Assembly (NCBI GenBank): GCA_000155695.1
Contig: DS990592.1
Span: 62,001 to 126,000, forward strand
Length of the DNA stretch: 64,000 nt
From: Verrucomicrobiia bacterium DG1235
GTDB lineage: Bacteria > Verrucomicrobiota > Verrucomicrobiia > Opitutales > Opitutaceae
Direction: 5' to 3'
The notes beneath the pieces are model-generated. The model saw only the letters and a list, made by a program, of their open reading frames with translations. It had not been told where the DNA came from and made no database searches. Shown here one piece after another: positions 15,687 to 25,781 of this stretch (position 1 is its first letter; every line of letters starts with the position of its first letter). The translations under genes were made by a program, and so were the position numbers.

Positions 15687-16484
15687 ATGATGGATAGGGA
15701 GCGGCGCAGTGGATTGAACTCGGTCTTGGTGCTGATTTCCGTCTGCGTGCTCTTTTTCTTTCTCTTTTCGCAGGTGATCACGAAGCAGAGGCTGTTTGTG
15801 CCCGGTCCGCCGAGTTACGGGGCGGACGAGTCGATATTGATGGTTTCGGCGGAGGATGGGACTCAATTGGCGGTTTTCTGGGGTCCGGTTCCCGGCGCGA
15901 CGAAGACGGTGTTTTACTTTCACGGAAACGGGGAGGATCTCGGTCAGGTGAATTTCATCCTCAGCAACTATCGTTTGCAGGGAGTGAACGTGTTGAGCTT
16001 CGACTATCGCGGCTATGGGCTTTCGGAAGGGGAGCCGACGGAGAAGAGTACCTATCGGGACGCGAACGCAGTATTGGACTTTGCGGTGGCGAATCTTGGA
16101 GTGGACGCGGAGCGGGTGGTTCTTCACGGCCGTTCGCTTGGCGGCGGGGTGGCGATGGAGTTGGCATCCACGCGCGGCGCGGCGGGGCTGGTGCTGGAGT
16201 CCACGTTTTTGAGCGTGTACCGTTTATTTCTGCCGTTCAGCGGTTTGCCAGGCGACAAGTTCGTAAATTACAGGAAAGCTCCGAAAGTGAGCTGTCCCAC
16301 TTTAATAATCCACGGGCGGTCTGATACGGTGGTTCCGTTTGGGCATGGCGAGGAGCTTTCAACTCTGTTGCCTGCGGAGCTCGTGAAGACGCTTTGGGTC
16401 GAAGGAGTGGGGCACAACGATCTCGTTGATCGGGCGAGCGCGACTTATTGGGCGTCGCTGCGGGGCTTTTTGTCCGGCATCTAG
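15687..16484 (+). CDS. Membrane-anchored alpha/beta hydrolase (ABHD13/BEM46-like)
   Basis: A 265-residue serine hydrolase fold. Residues 12-31 form an N-terminal membrane anchor. The oxyanion HGNGED motif (residues about 79-84), FDYRGYGLSEG, nucleophile elbow GRSLGG and late catalytic Asp/His (HGRSDTVVPFGH and GVGHNDL) are all present. Family members act on esters or thioesters; the substrate is unknown. It starts 19 bp after hisS on the same strand, so it is probably co-transcribed. Confidence 0.85.
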   Translation: MMDRERRSGLNSVLVLISVCVLFFFLFSQVITKQRLFVPGPPSYGADESILMVSAEDGTQLAVFWGPVPGATKTVFYFHGNGEDLGQVNFILSNYRLQGVNVLSFDYRGYGLSEGEPTEKSTYRDANAVLDFAVANLGVDAERVVLHGRSLGGGVAMELASTRGAAGLVLESTFLSVYRLFLPFSGLPGDKFVNYRKAPKVSCPTLIIHGRSDTVVPFGHGEELSTLLPAELVKTLWVEGVGHNDLVDRASATYWASLRGFLSGI

Positions 16485-16592
16485 GCGAGGGAATGTGACG
16501 GTTTCGAGGATTGTCCGGCAGTCTCGGAAGCCGTCCTATTCTATATTTGCTTTTTGAAAGGCATCACTTTTGATGGGCACTCTTTTTTTCCG

Positions 16593-18191
16593 ATGAAAAT
16601 CCTAGTAGCAGACAAAATCTCGTCCACTGGAGTCGACTTCCTGAAGCAGCAGGAAGGTTTCGAAGTCGTAGAAGCCTACGGCACCTTCAAGGAAGACTAT
16701 TCCAAATTTCTCGAGCTCGCTAAGGGCGCGGCCGCAATCATCGTGCGCAGCGATTCCAAGGTAACTCGGGAAGTGTTCGAAGTGGCTGCTCCGACCTTGA
16801 AGGCCGTTGGTCGCGCGGGCGTGGGTGTGGATAATATCGATTCGGAAGCGGCTACCGATTTCGGCGTAGTCGTCATGAATACGCCCGGTGGCAATACGAT
16901 CGCCACGGCGGAACTGACTTTCACCCACATGCTTTGTGGGGCGCGTCCGGTGCCTCAAGCGGCGCAGTCGATGCGCGAAGGCCGTTGGGATCGCAAGATT
17001 TACGGCGGTAGCGAGCTCTTCAAGAAGACGCTTGGCGTTTGCGGCATGGGTCGAATCGGGGCGGAAGTCGCGAAGCGCGCGAAGGCGTTTGGCATGAAGG
17101 TGCTCGCCTACGATCCTTATCTCTCTGGCGCAAAGGCCGAGACGATGGGAGTGGAGCAGGTCGAGCTTGATGAGCTTTTCCGCGAATCTGACTATATAAC
17201 AGTACACATGCCGCTTACCGACGCGACTCGTGGCATGATCGATGACGCGGCAATCGCGACGATGAAGGACGGGGTGCGTCTCTTCAATTGCGCTCGTGGT
17301 GGCATCATTGACGAAGACGCTCTTCTCAGAGGTCTCGAAAGCGGCAAGGTTGCGGCGGCCGGTCTCGATGTTTACACGAGCGAGCCGCCAGCGGAGGATC
17401 ATCCTTTCCGCTCGCAGAAGACTCTCAATCTTACGCCTCACCTCGGCGCTTCGACAGAGGAAGCTCAGGAAAGCGTAGGTCTTGAAATCGCGGAAAGCGT
17501 GACCAGCGTTCTTCGCGGCGGCGGGATTCGCAATGCGATCAACATGCCATCTCTCGACGAGCAAACCTTGAAGACGGTGGGTCCGTACCTCGAGCTTTGC
17601 TCTGCTTTGGGATCGCTCGTCCAGCAGCTCGCCAACGAAAAGGTTGAGAAGGTGAAGATCACTTACTCCGGTAAGGTCGTCGATCTCGATGCGAATTCTC
17701 TTACGCGTGGAATCTTAAAGGGTTTCCTCAAGGATGTGAGCAGCAATGTGAACTTCGTGAACGCGCTTGTTATCATGGATCGTCTCGGCTTGAACGTCGA
17801 CGTTCTCAAGTCATCCGAAGAGTGCGACTACACGGAACTCGTCAAAGTCGAAGCCCTTTGCGCCAACAACGAAAGCGTATCCGCGGAAGGCACTTTAATC
17901 GGCAAAGGCAATTTTCCACGTATCGTATCCATCAATGGACGCGAAGTGGAGGTCGAGCCGCACGGTAGCATGCTAGTAATCGCTAACAGCGACGAACTCG
18001 GCATTGTCGGAAAGATTGGTGAAATCATCGGCAAGGACGGCGTCAACATTGCGGCCATGTCTCTCAGCCGTAACGAGGTAGGTGGAGTCGCTTTGAATAT
18101 CGCGTCTTTGGACAGTGATCTCAGCGACGCAGCCATGGCGGAAATCAAGGCCATCGAAGCAATCAAGCAGGCGAAAGTCGTCCACTTGTAG
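16593..18191 (+). CDS. serA: D-3-phosphoglycerate dehydrogenase
   Basis: First committed step of serine synthesis: oxidation of 3-phosphoglycerate with NAD. It has 532 residues, the long form with an allosteric substrate-binding and ACT domain. Visible are [11 protein letters not shown], the Rossmann loop [13 protein letters not shown] (about 145), the catalytic Arg in [10 protein letters not shown], the Glu in [10 protein letters not shown] and the catalytic His in TPHLGAS. The C-terminal ACT domain runs from about residue 455 ([27 protein letters not shown]), implying feedback control. The start is ATG 16593, not the upstream in-frame ATG at 16554. It heads the serA-plsY-hom-lysC-thrC-cimA series. 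Confidence 0.96.
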   Translation: MKILVADKISSTGVDFLKQQEGFEVVEAYGTFKEDYSKFLELAKGAAAIIVRSDSKVTREVFEVAAPTLKAVGRAGVGVDNIDSEAATDFGVVVMNTPGGNTIATAELTFTHMLCGARPVPQAAQSMREGRWDRKIYGGSELFKKTLGVCGMGRIGAEVAKRAKAFGMKVLAYDPYLSGAKAETMGVEQVELDELFRESDYITVHMPLTDATRGMIDDAAIATMKDGVRLFNCARGGIIDEDALLRGLESGKVAAAGLDVYTSEPPAEDHPFRSQKTLNLTPHLGASTEEAQESVGLEIAESVTSVLRGGGIRNAINMPSLDEQTLKTVGPYLELCSALGSLVQQLANEKVEKVKITYSGKVVDLDANSLTRGILKGFLKDVSSNVNFVNALVIMDRLGLNVDVLKSSEECDYTELVKVEALCANNESVSAEGTLIGKGNFPRIVSINGREVEVEPHGSMLVIANSDELGIVGKIGEIIGKDGVNIAAMSLSRNEVGGVALNIASLDSDLSDAAMAEIKAIEAIKQAKVVHL

Positions 18192-18211
18192 TTGCTGTCT
18201 GGATATATCGA

Positions 18212-18814
18212 ATGTCCATCGATCCGATAATCGCCATTTCGGCTTCAGGAGCAGGGTACCTTATCGGTTCCCTGCCTTTTGGCTATTTGGTAGCGAAGGC
18301 AAACGGCGTTGATATCTTCAGCGTCGGCAGTCGCAACCCAGGCGCGACCAACGTGAAGCGATGCGTGAGCAAGAAGGCGGGCAATATCGTCTTCCTGCTC
18401 GATGCTCTGAAGGGATTTGTGGCTACCGCTTGGCCGATGTTGCTGGCAGGCGAATCGTTTCATTACGGTTTGCTAGGGCTTGTATTCGTGGTTTTGGGAC
18501 ATTCGTTTTCGCTTTTCACAAAATTTCGCGGAGGCAAAGGCGTGGCAACTATGCTTGGAGGAGTGGTCGCTCTCATGTACGGGGCGGCTTTGGTTGGCGT
18601 GCTTGTATGGTTGGCTGTTTTCTACACTTCCAGATACGTTTCGCTGGCGTCGATCTGTTTGGCGATCAGTCTGCCGATTACGAATCTGATCGCTGGAGTC
18701 CCGAGTACATTGACCTGGGTGTCTTTGGCGTTGGCTGTATTGGTGATCGTGAGACACAAAGATAACATTGCTCGCCTTCTAAGGGGCGAGGAAAACAAAT
18801 TTTCAAAGAAGTAG
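18212..18814 (+). CDS. plsY: Glycerol-3-phosphate acyltransferase PlsY
   Basis: Acyl-phosphate:glycerol-3-phosphate acyltransferase, the first membrane step of phospholipid synthesis. A 200-residue integral membrane protein with the three PlsY signatures: GYLIGSLPFGYLVAK, GSRNPGATNVKR and GHSFSLFTKFRGGKGVAT. It sits between two amino-acid genes, and its stop abuts the hom start, so it is translationally coupled within an operon of unrelated function. Confidence 0.95.
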   Translation: MSIDPIIAISASGAGYLIGSLPFGYLVAKANGVDIFSVGSRNPGATNVKRCVSKKAGNIVFLLDALKGFVATAWPMLLAGESFHYGLLGLVFVVLGHSFSLFTKFRGGKGVATMLGGVVALMYGAALVGVLVWLAVFYTSRYVSLASICLAISLPITNLIAGVPSTLTWVSLALAVLVIVRHKDNIARLLRGEENKFSKK

Positions 18815-20134
18815 ATGAGTGAACGCGTGATAAAAGTAGGCCTTTGCGGCTTTGGGGTCGTAGGGCAGGGCGTTTTTAACCACTTGCGAAAGCGCGAGAA
18901 ACTGCTGAGCGATCAGCTAGGTGCTCGCGTAGAGGTGGCTCGTATCGCGGTTCGTGATACAAGCAAGAAGCGCGATTTCGAATTTGACGCTTCGATGCTG
19001 ACTACCGATCCGGTTTCGATCGCGAGCGATCCGGAAATCGATGTCGTCTGCGAGCTGATGGGCGGGACCGGACTTGCTCTTGAGGTAACCCTGGCCGCCC
19101 TGAAGGCAGGTAAAATCGTGGTGACTGCCAACAAGGCTTTGATCTGCGATCATGGAGAGAGACTCTTTACGGCTGCCAAAGAAGGTGGCGGGCAAATTCT
19201 TTTCGAAGCCAGCGTTGCCGGCGGAATTCCGGTGATCAAAGCGATCAAGGATGGACTGGTTATCAATCGATTCAGCAGCATCTACGGAATTCTCAACGGA
19301 ACCTGCAATTACATCCTGACGCGGATGACCAACGAGGGAGCTTCCTATGAGAAGATTCTTGAGGAGGCAAAGGCTCTTGGCTACTCGGAAGCGGACGAGT
19401 CTCTAGACGTCGACGGTATCGATTCGGCGCACAAGGCAGTTGTGCTGGCGTATCTCGCCTATGGTCGCTGGGTTCCGTACAAGGACATTCTGGTACAGGG
19501 CATTGCGGAGGTGACTCAGGAGGATATCGCCTTCGCCAAGGAAAATGGCTACGCGATCAAGCTGCTGGCTGTCATCGACGTGGCGCACGCTTCAGGTAAG
19601 CTGTACATTTCCATACTTCCTACACTTGTATCCAAAAAATACGTACTTGGAAGTGTTGACGGGGTTCACAATGCGGTGTCTATCCATGGAGACGTGGTGG
19701 GTGAGACTGTTTACATCGGGCCAGGAGCGGGCCGCGACGCGACAGCGAGCGCGGTGATCGCAGACGTGGTTGACGCGACCAAGCTGATAGTGAATGGCGG
19801 AGCGGGACGATTTGTCGATCCAGCGCCGCGAAATGGCGATCAGATCGAATTGGCTGAACCTGAGGAAATCGAGTCTCGATACTATGTGCGATTGGAGGTT
19901 GCAGACAAGCCAGGCGTAATGGCTGAAGTGGCTTCCATGCTTGCGAAGAACGAGGTAAGCCTCGCGAGCGTGACCCAGAAGGAAGTCGAGGAAAACGCGA
20001 CAAGCGCGACGCTAATAATAACAACTCACTACACGACTGAGAAAGCGATTCTTGAAGCGGTCAAAGCTCTTGAGGAGAGCTCGAGTGTGAAAGGGAAGCC
20101 TTTTACGATGCCGATCAGTTCGTTTGAGGACTAA
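18815..20134 (+). CDS. hom: Homoserine dehydrogenase
   Basis: NAD(P)-dependent reduction of aspartate semialdehyde to homoserine. It has 439 residues: the Rossmann motif GLCGFGVVGQGV at residues 9-20, ANKALICDHG, the substrate region EASVAGGIPVIKA and GILNGTCNYILTRM, catalytic segment GYSEADESLDVDGIDSAHK, and a C-terminal ACT domain (from about 355, YYVRLEVADKPGVMAEVASMLAKNEV) expected to sense threonine. The ATG follows the plsY stop with no gap. Upstream of lysC and thrC, so the whole branch to threonine is encoded together except aspartate-semialdehyde dehydrogenase and homoserine kinase. Confidence 0.96.
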   Translation: MSERVIKVGLCGFGVVGQGVFNHLRKREKLLSDQLGARVEVARIAVRDTSKKRDFEFDASMLTTDPVSIASDPEIDVVCELMGGTGLALEVTLAALKAGKIVVTANKALICDHGERLFTAAKEGGGQILFEASVAGGIPVIKAIKDGLVINRFSSIYGILNGTCNYILTRMTNEGASYEKILEEAKALGYSEADESLDVDGIDSAHKAVVLAYLAYGRWVPYKDILVQGIAEVTQEDIAFAKENGYAIKLLAVIDVAHASGKLYISILPTLVSKKYVLGSVDGVHNAVSIHGDVVGETVYIGPGAGRDATASAVIADVVDATKLIVNGGAGRFVDPAPRNGDQIELAEPEEIESRYYVRLEVADKPGVMAEVASMLAKNEVSLASVTQKEVEENATSATLIITTHYTTEKAILEAVKALEESSSVKGKPFTMPISSFED

Positions 20135-20163
20135 GCGTATTCACTTCTTGGAAACTATTCACG

Positions 20164-21390
20164 ATGGCTCGTATTGTTAAGAAATTTGGAGGCACCTCTG
20201 TAGGCGATGTTGATCGCATCAAAAACGTGGCTCGTATCATCAAGGAAGATGTAGAGAAGGGCCATCAAGTGGCGGTAGTGGTATCGGCTCGCTCGGGCGT
20301 GACCAACGAGTTGATTGCGCGCGCCAGAGCGATCAATGAAAGGCCGAACGACCGAGAGATGGACGTTCTTTTGGCTGTGGGCGAGCAGGAGACAATCGCT
20401 CTGACAGCAATGGCTTTGCATGCTCTCGGGCAGGAAGCGATCTCGATGACGGGAGCTCAAGCCGGCATAAAGACCGACCCTTTTCACACACGCGCTCGCA
20501 TCGTCAGCATGAATTGCGAGAAGATCGAAGCGGAGCTCGAGAAAGGCAGCGTTGTGATCGTGGCCGGTTTTCAAGGCGTTAACGATGAGGGCACCACGAC
20601 GACTTTGGGGCGTGGCGGTTCGGACTTGTCGGCTGTAGCTCTTGCCAGTGGCTTGAATGCTGATCTGTGTCAGATTTACACTGATGTTGACGGCGTTTAT
20701 ACGGCGGATCCGCGCATCGTCCCGAAGGCTAGTAAGATTTCAGAAATCAGTTATGATGAAATGCTCGAGATGGCCAGTCTCGGCACGAAGGTGATGCAGG
20801 CCCGTTCGGTCGAATTTGCCAACAAGTTCAATGTCGTATTCGAAGTACGATCCAGTTTTGACACCTCAATCCCAGGCACAATCGTGAAACAGGAAGTAAG
20901 CTCAATGGAGGACGTCGTGGTACGCGGCGTCGCGCTCGATCGTAACCAGGCCAAGATCATGGTCAGCAACATTCCCGATAAGCCCGGTTCTGCGGCGCAA
21001 ATCTTCGAGGCGCTCGGCAAGGCGAATGTCATCGTCGACATGATTGTGCAGAACATAGGCCGCAATGGGGTGGCGAACCTTACCTTCACGGTTCCGCGTG
21101 ATGATTCCGAGCGTTCTCTCGACGCGGTCGAGAAGGTGCTCAATGAGCTCGGTGGCGGCGAGGTTTCGGTCTTTGGCGAAGTCGTTAAGCTCTCGGTCGT
21201 AGGCATCGGTATGCGTAGTCATTCAGGCGTGGCGAGCAAGCTTTTCGCCTCTTTGGCGGAAGCGAAATCAAATATCCAAATTATCAGTACATCGGAGATA
21301 AAGATCTCGGTGGTGATTGACGAAGAGGGAGCGGAAAACGCGCTTCGCATCGTTCATTCCGCATTTGGGCTAGACAAGGCTGAGGCTTAG
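20164..21390 (+). CDS. lysC: Aspartate kinase
   Basis: Phosphorylates aspartate to start the lysine/threonine/methionine family. A monofunctional enzyme of 408 residues: N-terminal KKFGGTSVGDVDRI, kinase core GRGGSDLSAVALA and YTDVDGVYTADPRIVPKA, and two C-terminal ACT domains (about residues 265-400) starting ALDRNQAKIMVSNIPDKPGSAA. Feedback regulation by lysine and/or threonine is therefore likely. It lies 29 bp after hom and ends 4 bp before thrC. Confidence 0.96.
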   Translation: MARIVKKFGGTSVGDVDRIKNVARIIKEDVEKGHQVAVVVSARSGVTNELIARARAINERPNDREMDVLLAVGEQETIALTAMALHALGQEAISMTGAQAGIKTDPFHTRARIVSMNCEKIEAELEKGSVVIVAGFQGVNDEGTTTTLGRGGSDLSAVALASGLNADLCQIYTDVDGVYTADPRIVPKASKISEISYDEMLEMASLGTKVMQARSVEFANKFNVVFEVRSSFDTSIPGTIVKQEVSSMEDVVVRGVALDRNQAKIMVSNIPDKPGSAAQIFEALGKANVIVDMIVQNIGRNGVANLTFTVPRDDSERSLDAVEKVLNELGGGEVSVFGEVVKLSVVGIGMRSHSGVASKLFASLAEAKSNIQIISTSEIKISVVIDEEGAENALRIVHSAFGLDKAEA

Positions 21391-21394
21391 TTCC

Positions 21395-22753
21395 GTGAAA
21401 TTTGTAAGCACAAGAGGGCAGACGGAGCCGCATAGTTTTTCTGAAGCGGTAAGGATAGGTCTTGCTCCGGATAAGGGCTTGTTCGTTCCGGAGAAGCTGC
21501 CGGATTTGAGCTCTGAGATTTTGTCTTGGGACGGACTCTCGTATCCGGAACTTTGCTACGAATTTTTCAAGCATTTCGCGACGGACATTCCTCAGGACGA
21601 GTTGAAGGCATTGATCGAAAAAGCCTACAGTCGCTTTGACCACGCCGAGCACGCGCCAATGGTGAAATTGAGCGACAAGCTTTACGTGCAGGAGCTCTTT
21701 CATGGTCCGACTCTCGCGTTCAAGGATTTCGCATTGCAGTTGCTCGGCTGCCTCTACGAGCGTCAGGTGGCGAAGAGCGGTCAGAGTATCAACGTTTTGG
21801 GGGCTACCTCGGGCGATACTGGGGCGGCTGCGATTAACGGTCTGCTTGGCAAGAAGGGCGTGAACATTTTCATCCTTTATCCAGATGGCCGAGTGTCTCC
21901 GCTTCAGGAGCGCCAGATGACTTGTCTGGAGGAAGAGAATGTCTTTCCGCTTTGTATCAAGGGCAGTTTCGATGACGCTCAAGCGGCGTTGAAGGATGTT
22001 TTCGGAGATAAGGAATTTAGCCAGGAGGTGCATCTCTCTGCGGTGAACTCTATCAATCTCGCTCGAATCTTGGCTCAGTGCGTGTATTACATCTACGCGT
22101 ATCTGAAGCTCCCTGCGGAGCGTCGCGAACGAGCGACCTTTGTGGTGCCTACCGGGAATTTCGGCAATGTGCTCGCTGGTTGGATGGCGTCGCGAATGGG
22201 GATGATCGTTGATGGTTACCGTGTTGCGACGAATCAGAACGACATTCTGCATCGATTCTTCAGCGAAGGCGACTATTCGCTAGGTGATGTGCAGCCGAGC
22301 CATGCTCCGTCGATGGACATTCAGGTGGCGTCGAATTTTGAGCGCTTTCTTTATTTTTCGCTCGGCGGCAACGCGGACATGACGCGCGAGATAATGGAAG
22401 GGTTTAAGAAGGACGGCAACTTCCAGGTGGGTGGAATGGCGATCACGGAATTCATGACGAGCACACGTATGGATGATGCTGAAATTGCCCAGACGATTAC
22501 TAATGTGTATCGTGACTATGGGTACGTAACCGATCCGCATACGGCCTGCGGGTTCAAGGAGCTAGAACAGCTTGAGACTGCGGTGATTCTTTCGACGGCG
22601 CACCCTGCGAAGTTTCCCGATGTCGTTGAAAAGTGCACCGGAGTTGAGCCCACCCATCCGAGTCTTGAAGCTTTGAAGTCAAAAGATATTCGGAAATTTG
22701 CCGTTGCCCCCGACGAGGCGTCGATCAAGGCGTTTATACGCTCGAAACAATAG
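21395..22753 (+). CDS. thrC: Threonine synthase
   Basis: PLP enzyme converting O-phosphohomoserine to threonine. It has 452 residues with a GTG start 4 bases after the lysC stop. N-terminal MKFVSTRGQTEPHSFSEAVRIGLAPDKGLFVPE is typical, the PLP lysine is in GPTLAFKDFALQLLG, and the phosphate-binding loop is NVLGATSGDTGAAAI. The E. coli-like long form ends with the TAHPAKFPDVVEK segment. Co-transcribed with hom and lysC. Confidence 0.95.
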   Translation: MKFVSTRGQTEPHSFSEAVRIGLAPDKGLFVPEKLPDLSSEILSWDGLSYPELCYEFFKHFATDIPQDELKALIEKAYSRFDHAEHAPMVKLSDKLYVQELFHGPTLAFKDFALQLLGCLYERQVAKSGQSINVLGATSGDTGAAAINGLLGKKGVNIFILYPDGRVSPLQERQMTCLEEENVFPLCIKGSFDDAQAALKDVFGDKEFSQEVHLSAVNSINLARILAQCVYYIYAYLKLPAERRERATFVVPTGNFGNVLAGWMASRMGMIVDGYRVATNQNDILHRFFSEGDYSLGDVQPSHAPSMDIQVASNFERFLYFSLGGNADMTREIMEGFKKDGNFQVGGMAITEFMTSTRMDDAEIAQTITNVYRDYGYVTDPHTACGFKELEQLETAVILSTAHPAKFPDVVEKCTGVEPTHPSLEALKSKDIRKFAVAPDEASIKAFIRSKQ

Positions 22754-22785
22754 TCTCCATTTCTTCAATACAAAGTCCTTTTATT

Positions 22786-24369
22786 ATGAGTAAGCCAACG
22801 ATTCTGACGTACGATACTACCCTGCGAGACGGCACCCAAGGGGAGGGCGTCTCATTTTCCGTGACGGATAAGCTCCGTATTGCGGAGAAGTTCGACCAGT
22901 TTGGTATCGACTATATTGAAGGTGGTTGGCCGGGTTCGAACCCGCGCGACATGGCTTTTTTCGAGGAAGCGAAAAAGCTTAAGCTCAAGCATGCGAAGAT
23001 CGCCGCGTTTGGCTCTACGCGTCGGGCGAATCTAAAGGCGGAGGAGGATCCGCAACTTAAGACTTTGATCGATGCGGGCACTCCAGTTGTGACGATTTTT
23101 GGCAAGACTTGGCTCTTGCACGTTACGGAAGTGATTCGTGTCGCTCCCGAGGAGAATCTCGCGATGATCGAGGACAGCGTTCGCTTTTTGAAGGAAAGCG
23201 GCCGCGAGGTGATCTACGACGCGGAACATTTCTACGACGGTTATATCGATAGCCCTGAATACGCGATTCAGACGCTAGAAGCGGCGGTTCGTGGTGGCGC
23301 GGAAAATCTTTCGCTTTGCGATACAAATGGCGGCAAGCTTGTTAGCGAGCTTCAGGAGATTACAAGGGTGGTTGTAGAGCGCTTTCCGAGTGTTAGCGTT
23401 GGCGTGCATTGTCATAATGATTCTGGACTCGGCGTGGCTCTCTCGCTCGGCGGCGTAGAAGCTGGAGCTACGTTGGTACAGGGGACTTTCAATGGCTATG
23501 GCGAACGCGTCGGTAATGCGAATCTCACTACGATCATTCCAAATATCGCTCTGAAGATGGAGTATCCGCTCAATTGCGCGGATCACTTGAAGCGTTTGCG
23601 CGAGCTGTCTCTATTTATCGCTGATTTAGCGAATCTCGAACACGACGGGAAGGCGCCGTTCGTTGGTTTGTCAGCGTTCACGCACAAGGGTGGAGCTCAC
23701 GCGGATGCGACGAAGAAGGTGAGCTATAGCTACGAGCATGTGGATCCGACGAAGGTTGGCAACAAGCAGCGAGTTCTCGTATCCGATATGGCAGGACGCA
23801 GCAGCCTGCTGATGAAGGCACAGGAGCTAGGATTCGATTTAGACCGAAATTCGCCTGAGACAGTTGTGATCATCGAGAAGCTCAAGGAACTCGAGTTCAA
23901 CGGTTACGAGTTCGAGTCGGCGGATGGTTCGCTTCGCTTGTTGCTCGATAAGTTGACTGACAAGTACAAGTCTCACTTTGAGTTTGAGGGGTATCGTGTG
24001 ATCGTGGAAAAGCGTTTCAAGGATGATGATCCTATTTCCGAAGCAACGATCAAGGTGAAGGTAGACGGCGAGCCGCGTTACGTGGTGGCCGAGGATCCGG
24101 GACCGGTTGGCGCTTTGGACAAGGCCTTGCGCGTGGCTTTGGGCGATGCGTTTCCGAATCTCAAGGAACTTGCTCTCAAGGACTATAAGGTCCGTATCCT
24201 TGACTCAAAAGAAGGTGCAGAGGCAAAGACCCGCGTGTTGATCGAGTCGAGCGATGGCGAAGAAATTTGGGGTACGGTTGGGGCGTCTAACAATATTATT
24301 GAAGCAAGTTGGCAGGCGATTCGCGACGCGATCGAATACAAGATCTTGCTCGACGATACGAAGGTTTAG
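22786..24369 (+). CDS. cimA: (R)-citramalate synthase
   Basis: Condenses pyruvate with acetyl-CoA to citramalate, the threonine-independent entry to isoleucine. It has 527 residues and is LeuA-like: YDTTLRDGTQGEGVSFSVTDKLRI at the N-terminus, metal-binding HCHNDSGLGVA, GTFNGYGERVGNANL, and a C-terminal LeuA regulatory domain from about residue 400. The GWPGSNPRD and FGKTWLLH stretches are the CimA/GSU1798-type rather than isopropylmalate synthase. It is the last gene of the amino-acid operon, giving this organism both threonine and citramalate inputs to 2-oxobutanoate unless threonine dehydratase is absent. Confidence 0.92.
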   Translation: MSKPTILTYDTTLRDGTQGEGVSFSVTDKLRIAEKFDQFGIDYIEGGWPGSNPRDMAFFEEAKKLKLKHAKIAAFGSTRRANLKAEEDPQLKTLIDAGTPVVTIFGKTWLLHVTEVIRVAPEENLAMIEDSVRFLKESGREVIYDAEHFYDGYIDSPEYAIQTLEAAVRGGAENLSLCDTNGGKLVSELQEITRVVVERFPSVSVGVHCHNDSGLGVALSLGGVEAGATLVQGTFNGYGERVGNANLTTIIPNIALKMEYPLNCADHLKRLRELSLFIADLANLEHDGKAPFVGLSAFTHKGGAHADATKKVSYSYEHVDPTKVGNKQRVLVSDMAGRSSLLMKAQELGFDLDRNSPETVVIIEKLKELEFNGYEFESADGSLRLLLDKLTDKYKSHFEFEGYRVIVEKRFKDDDPISEATIKVKVDGEPRYVVAEDPGPVGALDKALRVALGDAFPNLKELALKDYKVRILDSKEGAEAKTRVLIESSDGEEIWGTVGASNNIIEASWQAIRDAIEYKILLDDTKV

Positions 24370-24380
24370 TTGGCGAGCGC

Positions 24381-25772
24381 CTACAAGAGAGGCCCGATGA
24401 GGCGGCTTAGGTCTTCGGCGAGTCCTTTGAGGTGTCGCCGAGGGGCGAGCTCTTCTTCTGTGAGTCGAGAGCACCGAGAGATTACGTCTTGTATCCAGTT
24501 TTCCACTTCTTTGATGTCGGAAGGGGTGTAGAAGAATGCGGCTACCTCGTAGTTAACGAAAAGGCTTCGTAGGTCCATATTTGCGGAGCCTGTCATCGCC
24601 ATGGAGTCATCAATCAACATAGCTTTGCCGTGCATCATTTCGCGCTCGTAGGTGAGGATGTGAGCGCCTGCTTCGTTTAGCTCGCGGAGGAAGTGCTTTC
24701 TGGCGAGGTCGGTGATGCGGTGGTTTGAACGTTTGGGGACGATAAGTGTGACTCGCTTGCCAGTTCTCGCTTTTACGGTGAGTGAACGGAGTAGGACTTC
24801 GTCCGGGATGAAGTAAGGGGTTACTATGGTGATGGCCTTTTCCGCTTCCTGTATGCTCGCGAGGACTTTTTCGTAAAAAGGGTCGCCGGGAGTGTCGGGA
24901 CCGCTTGCCATTATTTCTATGACAGAGTCTCCGTTTTCGATTGGCGGTACCGTAGCTAGGGGTTTGGGGGTGTATCCGCGTTTTCGTGACGCGAAAGCCC
25001 AGTCTTCTTCGAATATCGTGTTGAGAGCGGTCACGGCGGGTCCGCTGAAATAGACGCCGAAGTCTGTCCATCGACCTTTTGAGGGTGTGGGACCCATGTA
25101 TTCTCGTCCGATATTTCGACCGCCAACTATGGCGGAGGACTTGTCGAATATCGCGATTTTCCGATGGTTACGAAGATTTGTGGCCCCGGGAAAGGAGATG
25201 GGAAAGACGGGCATAAAGCGTTCTATGCGTCCGCCCGCTTTTTCGAGGTCGAGCATGTAGAGCGTTTTCTTTCCCCATGAACCGATGGCGTCTAGGAGAA
25301 GTCGAACTTCCACGCCTTCCTTGGCCTTTTTCGAGAGTTCCTTGATCACGCGACGCCCGACCGCGTCGTGACTCAGAATGAAGGTCGTGATGTCGATGGA
25401 CGTTTTTGCGCTTTGTATCGAATCTATGAGGACATCGTAGGCATCGGTTCCCTTTGGTAGAAAGCGAGTCGTGTTTCCGCTGGCGATTAGTCCGAAGGGC
25501 GAGACGGTTATAGAGTCTTGGAGTGGTGTGAGTTGGTGGAGGCGAAGCGATTTTTTGTCGCGCGTGAGTTTTTCTATCTTTCTACCACCGATGAGTAGAA
25601 AGAGTGGGACTCCAATGTAGGGGGCGAGGATGATGATGAGCAGCCAGGCGAAGGTATTGCTCGGGCGGCGTTTTTCCCGCATGAGGCGGGCGATCAGGAT
25701 AAAGCCGAGAGCGAGTCCGAGGATAGCGCCTAGGTGCGGTAGAATGGTGTCGATGAGGATAGTTGGATTCAT
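24381..25772 (-). CDS. cls: Cardiolipin synthase
   Basis: Phospholipase D-superfamily enzyme joining two phosphatidylglycerols into cardiolipin at the inner membrane. It has 463 residues: two N-terminal transmembrane helices (about 10-30 and 40-60), a first HKD motif in NHRKIAIFDKSSAIVGGRNIG and a second in MHGKAMLIDDSMAMTGSANMD. The Cls-type stretch TPYFIPDEVLL lies between them. Convergent with cimA, with an 11-bp gap and no obvious terminator between. Confidence 0.93.
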   Translation of the reverse strand: MNPTILIDTILPHLGAILGLALGFILIARLMREKRRPSNTFAWLLIIILAPYIGVPLFLLIGGRKIEKLTRDKKSLRLHQLTPLQDSITVSPFGLIASGNTTRFLPKGTDAYDVLIDSIQSAKTSIDITTFILSHDAVGRRVIKELSKKAKEGVEVRLLLDAIGSWGKKTLYMLDLEKAGGRIERFMPVFPISFPGATNLRNHRKIAIFDKSSAIVGGRNIGREYMGPTPSKGRWTDFGVYFSGPAVTALNTIFEEDWAFASRKRGYTPKPLATVPPIENGDSVIEIMASGPDTPGDPFYEKVLASIQEAEKAITIVTPYFIPDEVLLRSLTVKARTGKRVTLIVPKRSNHRITDLARKHFLRELNEAGAHILTYEREMMHGKAMLIDDSMAMTGSANMDLRSLFVNYEVAAFFYTPSDIKEVENWIQDVISRCSRLTEEELAPRRHLKGLAEDLSRLIGPLL

Positions 25773-25781
25773 TCTTGTCTG

